From the NCBI RefSeq assembly GCF_030345335.1, contig NZ_JAPVRC010000005.1:124001-188000 (forward strand): a stretch of 64,000 bases of DNA, given 5' to 3'. Positions 19,174 to 27,491 of the stretch are shown here, one piece after another. The notes beneath the pieces were generated by a model. The model was not told the origin of the DNA. It saw only the letters and a list, made by a program, of their open reading frames with translations, and made no database searches. Numbering within the stretch: position 1 is the stretch's first letter; every line of letters starts with the position of its first letter. The translations under genes were made by a program, and so were the position numbers. This DNA is from Halobacillus campisalis (lineage in GTDB: Bacteria > Bacillota > Bacilli > Bacillales > Halobacillaceae).

Positions 19174-19194
19174 AATTACCACTCCTTTTACATG

Positions 19195-19208
19195 CGAACA
19201 TTTGTTCT
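19195..19208 (-). promoter_or_regulatory. LexA (DinR) box upstream of yolD
   Basis: CGAACATTTGTTCT fits the Gram-positive SOS box CGAAC-N4-GTTCG with a mismatch only in the last base. It is 22 bp before the yolD ATG and directly follows a TATCAT -10-like sequence on the minus strand. The surrounding string ATAAGAACAAA.GTTCG is also found before the polymerase gene at 60791. Confidence 0.75.
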
Positions 19209-19362
19209 TATGATAGCACATAACTTCATTTCTTACACTGGTATTTTGCGGAAAATTGATTTTTGCGTTTGCCGAGCGATTTGCAAAAAAAGCCTTGCCA
19301 TAATTTTGTTGGAGATTTGTTCGAGGTAAACTGGATTCGTTTCCGTAATAAGAGTCAGGGGT

Positions 19363-19683
19363 GGTTGGGAAGCTACTCGCTTTCCTGTGGGGGAACTGGC
19401 GAGCTTCGTCGGGCTAAAAAGCCCTGCGGGGTCTCGCCTACCTCCTTCTCCCACCTCTTACACTTATCGTAGTCTAGGAAGTGAATTCGTTCATAAACGT
19501 CATGGGGGACTATCCAGCTCCAGCGCTTAGCGGCTACTGAGACTTCCTTCACTTCTGTACGATAAGTCAACATCGAATCACTCCGTTCTTCGTGTTTCCT
19601 TTATCTCCGACAGCTCAGTCCAGTCCATACGCCGCTGATCGAAGCGCTTCCGCTTTTACAGAGAGTCTCGCAGCTTCCCAACC
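19363..19683 (-). repeat. Family B structured repeat, copy B3, with a nested hairpin
   Basis: The terminal arms are GGTTGGGAAGCT and AGCTTCCCAACC. The left part has GGCGAG/CTCGCC and GGGCT-AAAA-AGCCC. About 200 bp separate the core from the right arm, unlike the other copies. That insert contains a separate foldback at 19462-19567 (ACTTATCGTA/TACGATAAGT, AGGAAGTGAA paired imperfectly with TTCCTTCACTT) and one family C unit at about 19613-19656. Confidence 0.75.
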
Positions 19684-19817
19684 AACCCATTTAAAATGGA
19701 ATGAACGAACCCCCTCGCATCAGAATAGAGAAGACTTTCGAGGTCACGTCTAAGTCGCGGATTCCAGCAATAGCTCAGCCCATACGCCGCAGAACGAAGC
19801 GCTTCCGTTTTTCACAT
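19613..19817. repeat. Family C repeats (two copies)
   Basis: CCATACGCCGCTGATCGAAG at about 19626 recurs with changes at about 19778 (CCATACGCCGCAGAACGAAG), each followed by CGCTTCCGYTTTT and preceded by GCTCAG. A more diverged third copy (CCATACACCGACGATCGAAG) is at about 27815. No coding potential; origin unknown. Confidence 0.55.
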
Positions 19818-19961
19818 TTCAACCCTTACGTGGAAGAGAAAAAATGAATCTTCCACCCAAAAGGAGCAGCTTCTATTACCTCTGTACTATTGGAATGAGG
19901 GTTCTATAGCAAGACTTACAATATGGAACGATCGATTACATTAATCCCCTATTATTACAGT

Positions 19962-20130
19962 GGTTTCGAGACACTTATATGGAAAGGGGGCGGAGGGAAA
20001 CGGTGAGACTCCTGTGGGATGAGCGGGACAGGTGAGACCCCACAGAGCGAAGCTCGAGGAGGCTCAGCGCCCGCCCCACGGAAAGCGATCCGTTTCCCGC
20101 AGCCCCTAAACTCCCACTATGCCTCGAAAC
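19962..20130 (+). repeat. Family B structured repeat, copy B14, with outer repeat
   Basis: The inner element runs from 19986 to 20106, with GGGGC.GGAGGGAAACGG and CCGTTTCCCGCAGCCCC as arms, GAGC-GAA-GCTC in the centre and GTGGG/CCCAC. An outer inverted repeat GGTTTCGAGAC/CCTCGAAAC surrounds it and is also seen at copy B8. Confidence 0.8.
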
Positions 20131-20167
20131 TGAGTCCTCAAGATAAAAGCATCATCAAAACCATTAA

Positions 20168-20202
20168 AAAGAGCGCCTGGATTTATATACAGGCGCTCTT
20201 TT
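20168..20202. terminator. Bidirectional terminator after ywhD
   Basis: AAAAGAGCGCCTG pairs with CAGGCGCTCTTTT around GATTTATATA. It lies 18 bp beyond the ywhD stop codon. Confidence 0.8.
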
Positions 20203-20219
20203 CTATGTTATTTACTATT

Positions 20220-20762
20220 CTAAACATCCAGGCTGTCTTTTAATTCCTGCGCTGAGTTATCCCACAGTTGAGGTTTAAAATCACGTAAAAACTCAGCAAG
20301 GATCCGCTTTGATTTGTCATCCATATGATCGACGACAAACCGGCCTTTCAGTGACTTGTCCATATGGTTCACGTGCTCTGGAAGAAGCTTGTATCCCCTT
20401 CTGATTTCACGGTCGACGACCACTTCGCTTCCTGCTACACCGTGATAGCAAGGCTTGCCTTCTTGATAATCGACCGTCACCCATGTGATCCAATATAATT
20501 TACCATTCGGCACTTCTGAGCGGTCGGTTAAGAAGCGGATTCGTTTCTCCACCGCACTTCTGGCATGCAATGCACCCATATCCACATAGGCTTTTTCCTC
20601 GTTTGGATCGACGATGACTGGACTCATGTTCTCCAGGCTGATCGACCCCACACCGTAACCGCCGTGGCCGTCTGTAGAATCATCTTTTAAAATAGTAAAT
20701 TGATTTTTCTTTTTATCGCTGCCTTGTTCTTTATTGTTTTTAAATTGGTCAAATTCCTTCAT
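20220..20762 (-). CDS. ywhD: YwhD family protein
   Basis: A 180-residue conserved Bacillaceae protein of unknown function, slightly longer than B. subtilis YwhD through a polar N-terminus (FKNNKEQGSDKKKNQ). It has the family segment GYGVGSISLENMSPVIVDPN and the later LYWITWVTVDY. No membrane segment or enzyme motif is evident. Its position between pbpG and ywhB is conserved. A ribosome site AAAGGAGGATCACTTG lies just upstream of the ATG. Confidence 0.88.
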   Translation of the reverse strand: MKEFDQFKNNKEQGSDKKKNQFTILKDDSTDGHGGYGVGSISLENMSPVIVDPNEEKAYVDMGALHARSAVEKRIRFLTDRSEVPNGKLYWITWVTVDYQEGKPCYHGVAGSEVVVDREIRRGYKLLPEHVNHMDKSLKGRFVVDHMDDKSKRILAEFLRDFKPQLWDNSAQELKDSLDV

Positions 20763-20948
20763 AACTCAAGTGATCCTCCTTTAAGCTTGCTGTTGATTTC
20801 ATTCTAACATATGGCCCTTCCTCATTTCAGAGTGCAGCCTCTCAAAAAAAATCAATTTTTTTCATGAAAAAGGAAGGAATTCGAGATTCTTTGACGAAAG
20901 ATATATTACTGTAGGGGATTTATTTATAGGTTAAAGGGGAGATCGTGA

Positions 20949-21130
20949 ATGCCGATCGTAACAGTCCAATTGCTTGAAGGGCGTACCGATGAACAGAAAA
21001 AGGCATTGGTTGAAAGTGTGACCAATTCCGTTACAGAAACCACGGGCGCTCGCAAAGAAGCAGTGACGGTAGTGATTGAAGAAATGAAAAACAACACTAC
21101 GGTGTCGGTGGAAAACGCCTCATCGATTAA
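20949..21130 (+). pseudogene. ywhB: 4-oxalocrotonate tautomerase (YwhB) with a frameshift
   Basis: A small tautomerase with catalytic Pro after the initiator Met (MPIVTVQLLEGRTDEQKKAL). The first 46 or so residues follow the family closely to IEEM. In the run of five A at 21087-21091 the reading frame changes: the expected ending HYGVGGKRLID with a stop codon at 21128-21130 is present, but in the next frame. One extra A would restore a normal 60-residue protein. As read, translation continues in the wrong frame through the terminator to 21365. It is a one-base deletion, a sequencing error or slippage at the A-run. Confidence 0.85.
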
Positions 21131-21138
21131 AGCAGAAG

Positions 21139-21170
21139 CCCTCAAGCCAATCAGCTTGAGGGTTTCTCTT
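21139..21170 (+). terminator. Terminator of ywhB
   Basis: CCCTCAAG at 21139 pairs with CTTGAGGG at 21155, followed by TTTCTCTTT. It begins nine bases after the frame-restored ywhB stop codon, confirming where the gene really ends. Confidence 0.75.
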
Positions 21171-21312
21171 TATCAATCAAACGTTTGTTCAAATTCTCAA
21201 ATCTCCTGTTTTAACAAGGAAAATAAGACACGGAAAGCGAGCCATTCCCGATCATCTCACCAAATCTCTAGAAATCAAGTCTTCTGCCGTAAGATAGCTT
21301 TCAAAAAAAAGA

Positions 21313-21341
21313 CAAAAAAAAGATATACTGGAAAACCAGTA
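21313..21341 (-). terminator. Probable terminator of ywfO-ywgA
   Basis: On the minus strand TACTGG-TTTT-CCAGTA is followed by ATATCTTTTTTTT. The stem is only six base pairs, so it may be weak. Confidence 0.5.
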
Positions 21342-21361
21342 CATCCCGCCTATCCTGCAAA

Positions 21362-21862
21362 TTAATGAAACTTCCGCAGACTTTCAATAAAATTCCAACC
21401 ATCTTTTATATCCTCGTCCGTGTAGTTTTGAGTGCTTTTCACGGAAAACACTTTTTCTGAAATCTCATCCTTCGGCAGATGCTCGAAAAAAAGCATCGTC
21501 GATACGAGTTCAAGAAAACGCGAGCTCTTTTCGTTCATCGCATCAATGTGAGCGTTCAAGGGCGGCAGCGATTCTTCATAATGTTCCATGAATTCACGTC
21601 CAGCGTCCGTCACCTGATAACGATATTGATAGTAATTTTTCTTTTCTTCTTTCGTTTCGCTAATAAATCCGAGGTTGCACATTTCCTCGATCCGAAGAGT
21701 CAGTTCTTCGGAATACGGGCCGTAAAAATGAAATTGATAACGTTCTTCAAACGGGACTTCACACTTTTTCAGTATGTAAATCATTTTTTGCAGTCTTTTA
21801 CGGCCGACGATTGCTTCAGAGCTTGAGAAGAACTGCATCAGTTTCGCATGATTCTCCAGCAT
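21362..21862 (-). CDS. ywgA: YwgA family protein
   Basis: 166 residues resembling B. subtilis YwgA: predicted winged-helix-like N-terminus (AIVGRKRLQKMIYILKKCEV), then ERYQFHFYGPYSEELTLRIEEM, the typical family motif, and a helical C-terminus. The function is unknown. It lies 14 bp after the HD-domain gene ywfO on the same strand and is almost certainly co-transcribed with it, suggesting a shared process. Confidence 0.85.
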   Translation of the reverse strand: MLENHAKLMQFFSSSEAIVGRKRLQKMIYILKKCEVPFEERYQFHFYGPYSEELTLRIEEMCNLGFISETKEEKKNYYQYRYQVTDAGREFMEHYEESLPPLNAHIDAMNEKSSRFLELVSTMLFFEHLPKDEISEKVFSVKSTQNYTDEDIKDGWNFIESLRKFH

Positions 21863-21876
21863 CGCGTCTCCACTCC

Positions 21877-23172
21877 CTATCCATACAATATTTCCATAAT
21901 CCGTTTCTTCGTTTTACTGCGGCTCGACATGTTATCGAGCACGTCCTGCGGCACATACAATTTATGATCGGTACGCTTCTTCCCGGAGATGGACTCCACA
22001 ATTTCCGAAAGGCGTGATAATTCCTTTAGCTCTTGATTCGGCAGTAAGAGATGTATCGGCAGACGTTCCCCTTCCTCTCCTGGACGGTAAAAGTCGTACG
22101 GCAGATCAGAACTTGAATCGACGACCAAATAATAGTCCGGGTTGAGGCCGGCCTTCTGAAACAATTTATACAACTCCATCCACTCCGCCATCTGCGAATT
22201 TGGATTGAACTCGATATATTTGAACAGCCGGCGGTTGACGAACCGGTCACATAAATCAGAGAGAATCTCATCGTCTTCCTGCATCCACATTTGAAAATAG
22301 TAAAGCGCAATCGACTCATCGAGACCTAAATATTCGCTGAGCGTCGGCTCTCCTTTGAAAAAGGAAAGGAAATGCGTCGGCTCCAATTTGAATGTGTAGT
22401 CTTTTTCATACAGCTCTTTCGCACGGTGGAGAATTTTTGACAAAATCACTTCCGCACTGCGGGTAACCGGGTGGAAATAAACTTGCCAGTACATTTGATA
22501 ACGGCTCATAATGTAATCCTCGACCGCATGCATTCCGCTTTCCTTCACAACGACCTGGTCCTCCATCGGACGCATGACACGTAAAATACGCTCCATATCA
22601 AAATGGCCGTAGCTCACTCCGGTAAAATAAGCATCACGCTGCAGATAATCCATACGATCCGCGTCAATCTGACTGGAAATCAAACTGACGACGAGCTTAT
22701 TTTTGTACGTTTTATTAATGACATCCGCTACGTCTTTTGCAAAATTCTTATCGACTTTATTGAGCACTTCGTTCACTTTCGTATCGCCAAGCAAAATCGC
22801 CTGGGTAAAATCCTCATGATCCAGCTTGAACACCTTTTCGAACGAATGCGAAAACGGCCCGTGGCCGAGATCATGCAGCAAAGCGGCTGCTAAGCATAGC
22901 AGCCGTTCCTTAGGATCCCAATTGGGACGATCGGTAAAATTCGACGCGATCCGGCGCACGATTTCATAAACGCCGAGCGAATGATTGAACCGGCTGTGCT
23001 CCGCTCCATGAAACGTCAAATAACACGTTCCCAGCTGACGGATTCGACGGAGCCGCTGAAATTCAGGAGTTCCGATCAAATCCCAAATCACCTGATCCCG
23101 TACATGGATGTACCGATGGACCGGATCTTTAAATACCTTTTCTTCACTTAATTGTTCATCACGATAAGCCAT
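21877..23172 (-). CDS. ywfO: HD-domain phosphohydrolase YwfO (dNTPase-like)
   Basis: 431 residues of the dGTPase-like HD superfamily; B. subtilis YwfO hydrolyses nucleoside triphosphates. The metal site is complete: H in HSRFNHSLGVYEI, HD in LLHDLGHGPFSHSFE and a later Asp in SSQIDADRMDYLQRDAYFTG. The C-terminal part ends with RSKTKKRIMEILYG. An ATG with GGAAGGACC just upstream begins the gene. It is divergent from lipL. Confidence 0.9.
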   Translation of the reverse strand: MAYRDEQLSEEKVFKDPVHRYIHVRDQVIWDLIGTPEFQRLRRIRQLGTCYLTFHGAEHSRFNHSLGVYEIVRRIASNFTDRPNWDPKERLLCLAAALLHDLGHGPFSHSFEKVFKLDHEDFTQAILLGDTKVNEVLNKVDKNFAKDVADVINKTYKNKLVVSLISSQIDADRMDYLQRDAYFTGVSYGHFDMERILRVMRPMEDQVVVKESGMHAVEDYIMSRYQMYWQVYFHPVTRSAEVILSKILHRAKELYEKDYTFKLEPTHFLSFFKGEPTLSEYLGLDESIALYYFQMWMQEDDEILSDLCDRFVNRRLFKYIEFNPNSQMAEWMELYKLFQKAGLNPDYYLVVDSSSDLPYDFYRPGEEGERLPIHLLLPNQELKELSRLSEIVESISGKKRTDHKLYVPQDVLDNMSSRSKTKKRIMEILYG

Positions 23173-23315
23173 CAGTTGGTCCTTCCTTCACGACATTTCC
23201 TCCTATTATATACCTTATTTCGCCATAACAAAACACCTTTCCATCAATCGTCATACATGCATCCGTGCAATTCTGTTATAATGATGCTGGTCTATTAAAA
23301 AGGAGCAAGATTCCA

Positions 23316-24161
23316 ATGAACAAACTATATGATATATTACATCCATCCACATACCGCTTCATTGATCAAAGCAATATGGGACCGACATTCTCTGCGCTGC
23401 AGTCATTTGCGATCGATGACGCCTTAGCGATTGCCGTAGGCGAGAAAGAATCACCGACCGCTGCCCGTTTGTGGGTCCACCACGATACGGTCGTCCTCGG
23501 TATTCCTGATGCCCGTCTGCCGAACATCTCAGAAGCGATCGATTATTTAAAAGAAGAAGGCTACCAGGTCGTCGTCCGCAATTCCGGAGGGCTGGCCGTC
23601 CTGCTTGATGAAGGCGTGCTGAACCTGTCGCTCATTTTTCCAGACGCCAAAGAAGTCAACATCCATGACGGCTACGACGCTATGGTCGAATTCATCAAGC
23701 ACCTCTTCTCCGACCTCACCGACCAAATTGAAGCGTACGAAATCACCCAGTCGTACTGCCCGGGCGCTTATGATTTAAGCATCGGGGGAAAAAAGTTCGC
23801 GGGTATTTCCCAGCGCCGCGTCAAACGAGGATCGGCGGTGCAAATTTATTTAGACGTTTCCGGAAGCGGAGCCGAACGGGCCGCTCTGCTGAAGAACTTT
23901 TACAAAGTCGGCTTAAATGACGAGCCCACCCGCTTCCAATACCCGAACATCGATCCGAGAGTCATGGCCTCACTGAACGAGCTGCTCGGTACCGATCTGA
24001 CGGTAGCTGACGTACGCAACCGAATTCTTTTTCAACTGAATGACTGGTCCGACCACATCGTCGCCAATTCATTAGAAGGAGAAGAAATCGAGACGTTCAC
24101 GAAGCGCTTTGAACAAATGATCGTCCGCAATAAAAAAGCACTGGAGCAGATCAATGAATGA
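23316..24161 (+). CDS. lipL: Octanoyl-[GcvH]:protein N-octanoyltransferase
   Basis: Moves octanoyl groups from GcvH to the E2 subunits of dehydrogenase complexes by an amidotransfer reaction, in the Bacillus lipoate pathway. 281 residues, the B. subtilis length, from the ATG at 23316 after AAAAAGGAGC. Catalytic Cys148 lies in SYCPGAYDLSIGGKKFAG; RNSGGLAVLLDEGVLNLSL marks the substrate pocket. A TATAAT box at 23276 is a likely -10. The stop codon sits in the loop of its own terminator. Confidence 0.92.
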   Translation: MNKLYDILHPSTYRFIDQSNMGPTFSALQSFAIDDALAIAVGEKESPTAARLWVHHDTVVLGIPDARLPNISEAIDYLKEEGYQVVVRNSGGLAVLLDEGVLNLSLIFPDAKEVNIHDGYDAMVEFIKHLFSDLTDQIEAYEITQSYCPGAYDLSIGGKKFAGISQRRVKRGSAVQIYLDVSGSGAERAALLKNFYKVGLNDEPTRFQYPNIDPRVMASLNELLGTDLTVADVRNRILFQLNDWSDHIVANSLEGEEIETFTKRFEQMIVRNKKALEQINE

Positions 24162-24180
24162 CAGCTCCAGTGCTTTTTTT
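24138..24180 (+). terminator. Terminator overlapping the end of lipL
   Basis: GCACTGGAGC at 24138 pairs with GCTCCAGTGC at 24164, then seven T. The 5' arm encodes the last lipL residues and the TGA is in the loop. Confidence 0.85.
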
Positions 24181-24189
24181 ATCCCTTAC

Positions 24190-24600
24190 TCAGATGTTTT
24201 TATTCAATTCGGAAGTCATTCTTTTTAAATAAAGACCGATGAAAAACCAGAAAACAAAATAAATCGTTATAAAAATAGCCGTACTGATCAGAAGCGCCTT
24301 CCATTCAAATGGCACCCAGCCGACAACGCCTGCCAAAGTGTAAAATACAGCGAGTGAAATACTCAGGTGAATAGACGTTTGTTTCAAAGGGCTCCATGAT
24401 TCTTTTTCAAAAATCAACGAAGCGACGCTGAAGTACACTCCCATAATAATCGCGCCTAACATGTTCTGCCAGAGGACCGCTGCCTCAACATCCACGCCGT
24501 TGACCATAATGATCGTTACGGCAATAAAATTTACAATTCCTGCAAAACCGAAACCCACCCATATTCTTTCTGCGATATGATGCTTCATTTCAGTTTCCAC
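24190..24600 (-). CDS. DUF3021 membrane protein, partner of the LytTR regulator
   Basis: 136 residues with four hydrophobic helices (VGFGFAGIVNFIAVTIIMV, MLGAIIMGVYFSVASLIF, LSISLAVFYTLAGVVGWV, ALLISTAIFITIYFVFWFFIG), the DUF3021 layout. Members pair with a LytTR DNA-binding protein and, in the streptococcal LytTR regulatory systems, the membrane partner holds the regulator inactive. It overlaps the LytTR gene by 11 bp, so the two are coupled. Confidence 0.85.
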   Translation of the reverse strand: METEMKHHIAERIWVGFGFAGIVNFIAVTIIMVNGVDVEAAVLWQNMLGAIIMGVYFSVASLIFEKESWSPLKQTSIHLSISLAVFYTLAGVVGWVPFEWKALLISTAIFITIYFVFWFFIGLYLKRMTSELNKNI

Positions 24601-25048
24601 CTCCGGTTAATTTTTCCTTCAAGCTGCGAACATACCTGCGAGAGACATATTCCTTTTGACCAGAAGTAAAGTAAACGCAGAGGTTTCCGTTAAAAGATAA
24701 TTCGAAACGCTTAACGTGATTGATGTTGCCGATAACGGATTTAGAAAAGCGTCCGAACTGATGGGACATAAGCAAGTCTTCCACTTCATAAAGCTTCATT
24801 TTAAGCTCTACCTTCCGTTCTCCATCGAAAGCGAACACTCTGCCGTTTTCTGAATACACATACTCGATATCAGCCGGCTGCATAAGTACGGACTGTTCGC
24901 CATCCATCCCGATCAATCGCTTAGGATGTGACCCATTGATCATTTGTACAAGCTGCTCCAGCTCAGCACTCCACTCTTTTGCATGAATGGTGATCGAGAC
25001 CTGCTCATAATCCTCGTGTATATCAATTTTCACATTCATCCTTATCAC
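24590..25048 (-). CDS. LytTR-family transcriptional regulator
   Basis: 152 residues: a short N-terminal region (about 1-45) and a LytTR DNA-binding domain (about 50-148) with IEYVYSENGRVFAF, FGRFSKSVIGNINHVKRFELSFNGNLCVYF and YVSRRYVRSLKEKL. It lacks a receiver domain, so it is controlled by something other than phosphorylation, presumably the DUF3021 protein encoded downstream. A TATAAT box lies about 30 bp upstream on the minus strand. Its targets are unknown; it probably regulates its own gene. Confidence 0.88.
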   Translation of the reverse strand: MIRMNVKIDIHEDYEQVSITIHAKEWSAELEQLVQMINGSHPKRLIGMDGEQSVLMQPADIEYVYSENGRVFAFDGERKVELKMKLYEVEDLLMSHQFGRFSKSVIGNINHVKRFELSFNGNLCVYFTSGQKEYVSRRYVRSLKEKLTGGGN

Positions 25049-25169
25049 CTCATCTACTTTACTCTAATTCCATTATAATCAGTAATTTCCTGCATTTATG
25101 TAAAAATCGATCAGCGGTCGTTTTCTGAAAGTAAGTGGCATGGGATTCAACTTAAACGGCCGAACAATA

Positions 25170-25208
25170 AAAAAAGGCTCAAGGACGCGATGGTCCTTGA
25201 GCTTTTTT
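25170..25208. terminator. Bidirectional terminator after pta
   Basis: GCTCAAGGA pairs with TCCTTGAGC around CGCGATGG, flanked by A7 on the left and T6 on the right. Usable in both directions. Confidence 0.85.
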
Positions 25209-25216
25209 CTTCTATA

Positions 25217-26188
25217 TTATAGAGATTGAGCTGCTGTGATGATCGCCAGCTTGTACACATCGTCTGCGTTACAGCCGCGGGAAAGATCGTTCACAGGCTT
25301 GTTTAATCCTTGTAAAACCGGTCCAACTGCGTCAAAGTTACCTAGACGCTGAGCGATTTTATATCCAATGTTCCCTGCTTCAAGGCTAGGGAAAATGAAC
25401 GTATTCGCTTCTCCTTTTAATGGAGAATCTGGTGCCTTTTTCTCAGCAACAGATGGAACAAATGCTGCGTCGAACTGGAATTCTCCGTCAATCAGCAGGT
25501 CAGCGTTCTGCTGTTTCGCAAGCTCAACCGCTTCACTGACTCTTTCTGTTTCAGGAGATTTCGCTGATCCTTTTGTAGAAAAGCTCAGCATAGCCACTTT
25601 CGGATCGATATCAAATAAAGCAGCTGTATCCGCACTGGCCAGCGCGATTTCAGCCAGGTCCTGGCTGTCAGGAGCAATGTTGATCGCACAATCAGCGAAC
25701 ACATATTTCTCTTCATCGCGAACCATGATGAATACGCCGGACGTCTTCTTGATGCCTGGCTTCGTTTTAATGATCTGCAAAGCCGGACGTACTGTATCTG
25801 CCGTAGAATGAACCGCTCCGCTGACGAGACCGTCCGCTTTGTTCATATATACGAGCATCGTACCGAAGTAGTTGCCGTTCTGCAGGATATCACGCGCTTG
25901 TTCATCCGTCGCTTTACCTTTACGGCGCTCTACGAAACTTGCGACCATTTCGTCAAACCCTTCGTAGTCTGCTGGATCGAGAATTTCAGCGTCTGACACA
26001 TCCACGCCAACTTCCTGGGCTTTCTGTGTTACTTCTTCTTTATTTCCAACTAGTACAGGTTTCACAAAACCTTCAGAACCAAGTTTACTTACAGCTGTCA
26101 GGATGCGTTCGTCTAAAGCTTCAGGGAATACGACCTTCTTGCTTTCGCCGCTCATCTTCGCTTTTAAAGTATCAAATAGGTTACTCAT
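25217..26188 (-). CDS. pta: Phosphate acetyltransferase
   Basis: Interconverts acetyl-CoA and acetyl phosphate in overflow metabolism. 323 residues, the short Bacillus form with only the catalytic PTA domain. KVVFPEALDERILTAV starts the domain; GLVSGAVHSTADTVRPALQIIKTKPG and SFSTKGSAKSPE are conserved active-site segments, and it ends NDLSRGCNADDVYKLAIITAAQSL. GGGAGGG precedes the ATG. A promoter (TTGAAC-N16-TATAGT on the minus strand, -10 at 26216-26221) and a cre-like box upstream are consistent with activation by CcpA, as in B. subtilis. Confidence 0.96.
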   Translation of the reverse strand: MSNLFDTLKAKMSGESKKVVFPEALDERILTAVSKLGSEGFVKPVLVGNKEEVTQKAQEVGVDVSDAEILDPADYEGFDEMVASFVERRKGKATDEQARDILQNGNYFGTMLVYMNKADGLVSGAVHSTADTVRPALQIIKTKPGIKKTSGVFIMVRDEEKYVFADCAINIAPDSQDLAEIALASADTAALFDIDPKVAMLSFSTKGSAKSPETERVSEAVELAKQQNADLLIDGEFQFDAAFVPSVAEKKAPDSPLKGEANTFIFPSLEAGNIGYKIAQRLGNFDAVGPVLQGLNKPVNDLSRGCNADDVYKLAIITAAQSL

Positions 26189-26272
26189 GATTTAACCCTC
26201 CCATTTCTTTTCTGTACTATATGATAAGACCTTTTGTGTTCAATTGAAAGTGTTTCGATAGTAAAATTTATG

Positions 26273-26286
26273 ATTAAGCGATTACA
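26273..26286 (+). promoter_or_regulatory. cre-like box upstream of pta
   Basis: ATTAAGCGATTACA matches the cre consensus TGWAANCGNTNWCA at 12 of 14 positions. It is centred about 70 bp upstream of the start site predicted from the pta promoter. CcpA activates B. subtilis pta from a site upstream of the -35 box. Confidence 0.4.
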
Positions 26287-26416
26287 TCTTATCTTTACCC
26301 TAATTATGTGTTCACAATACTTTCAAATTAGCTGAAATGATAATGAGGAGCCACTTGTGTTATATTGAAAAAGGATGAAATTACTATGACACTTACTATA
26401 AAGGAGCGATCACACC

Positions 26417-27154
26417 ATGCCAGAATCCGTAGTAACGATGGATGGTTGGTATTGCCTGCATGATTTTCGCACGGTAGACTGGACGTCCTGGAAATACGCA
26501 AGCAGTGAAGAACGTGAATTGGCGATCAGCGAATTCCAGCAGCTTATCGGCAAATGGGAAGATACAGAAAAAAGCAAACAAGGAAGCCATGCTTTATACA
26601 CAGTCGTCGGACAAAAAGCCGACTTCATGATGATGATTCTTCGCCCAACGATGGAGGAATTGAATGAGATTGAAACAGCGTTCAATAAATCCAAATTAGC
26701 TGAATTCACGACGAAATCATACTCATACGTTTCCGTTGTGGAGCTGTCAAACTACATGGGCAACGCAGATGAAAACGACCCTGAAATCCAGGGCCGCTTA
26801 AAGCCGATCCTGCCAAAATGGAACCATATCTGCTTTTACCCGATGGACAAGCGCCGCCAGGGTAATGACAACTGGTACGTACTTGAAAAAGATGAACGTG
26901 CTAAGCTGATGTATGCGCACGGCATGACCGGCCGTCAATATGCCGGGAAAATCCGTCAAATCATCACAGGCTCTATCGGATTTGATGACTGGGAATGGGG
27001 CGTGACGCTTTTTGCTCATGACGTTCTACAGTTTAAAAAGCTCGTTTATGAAATGCGTTTCGATGAGGTTACTTCCCGTTACGGCGACTTCGGTTCGTTC
27101 TATATAGGGAACCTGTTGAAAACGAGTGAAGTTCCACAGTTTTTATATGTGTAA
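26417..27154 (+). CDS. hemQ: Coproheme decarboxylase HemQ
   Basis: Chlorite-dismutase-fold enzyme that turns coproheme into heme b in the last step of Gram-positive heme synthesis. 245 residues, near the family length. It begins [18 protein letters not shown] and has [18 protein letters not shown] with the conserved Tyr, [25 protein letters not shown] with the heme-ligand His region, and [38 protein letters not shown] lies upstream of the ATG. It is divergent from pta, the same arrangement as in B. subtilis. Confidence 0.94.
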   Translation: MPESVVTMDGWYCLHDFRTVDWTSWKYASSEERELAISEFQQLIGKWEDTEKSKQGSHALYTVVGQKADFMMMILRPTMEELNEIETAFNKSKLAEFTTKSYSYVSVVELSNYMGNADENDPEIQGRLKPILPKWNHICFYPMDKRRQGNDNWYVLEKDERAKLMYAHGMTGRQYAGKIRQIITGSIGFDDWEWGVTLFAHDVLQFKKLVYEMRFDEVTSRYGDFGSFYIGNLLKTSEVPQFLYV

Positions 27155-27160
27155 CATGTG

Positions 27161-27190
27161 TAAAGCTCCGCTTATTGGCGGGGCTTTTTG
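27161..27190 (+). terminator. Terminator of hemQ
   Basis: AGCUCCGC pairs with GCGGGGCU (one wobble) around UUAUUG, then five U. Confidence 0.75.
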
Positions 27191-27237
27191 TTTAATTTTC
27201 TTTTAGAAGGTGGGGTTCGTTACTGGAGCAAAGTGGT

Positions 27238-27286
27238 GGTTGGGAAACAACTCGCTTTCCTGCAGGAGTCTCGCCCTTTCCCAACC
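27238..27286 (-). repeat. Minimal family B element, copy B4 (49 bp)
   Basis: Only the two arms remain: GGTTGGGAAA, CTCGCTTTCC, then GGAGTCTCG and TTTCCCAACC. The whole S3/S4 core found in other copies is absent, so this is an internal-deletion derivative. Confidence 0.75.
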
Positions 27287-27365
27287 ATTCATTCAAGATG
27301 ATTTGAACGAACTACTGAAATTGAAACAGAGAAAGCTTTTGCTTTTCCGTCATCTTAATAAGTGG

Positions 27366-27491
27366 AAGGCGGTTTTAGGAAGGGGCTCGCTTTCCGTGGG
27401 AGTGCAGTGAGCTTCCTCAGGCTAACGCCTTCCGGGATCTCACCAATCACTCTCTTCCCACAGGAGTCTCGCCCCTTCCTAAAACCGCCTT
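27366..27491 (-). repeat. Family B structured repeat, copy B5
   Basis: A perfect 21-bp terminal inverted repeat (left arm begins AAGGCGGTTTTAGGAAGG). The core has GTGGGA/TCCCAC, GTGAG/CTCAC and a GGC-TAAC-GCC hairpin. Confidence 0.85.

Noticed and set aside
19373-19573. A 66-codon minus-strand frame near the YolD gene
   Set aside because: It has no YolD motif and lies in repeat B3 and its nested hairpin.
21178-21195. AAACGTTTGTTC downstream of ywhB as a LexA box
   Set aside because: Two mismatches at fixed positions, and it lies after a terminator with no gene starting nearby.
20949-21365. A 138-residue protein from the ywhB start
   Set aside because: Residues after about 48 are unlike any tautomerase and run through a terminator; the normal ending is present in the next frame.
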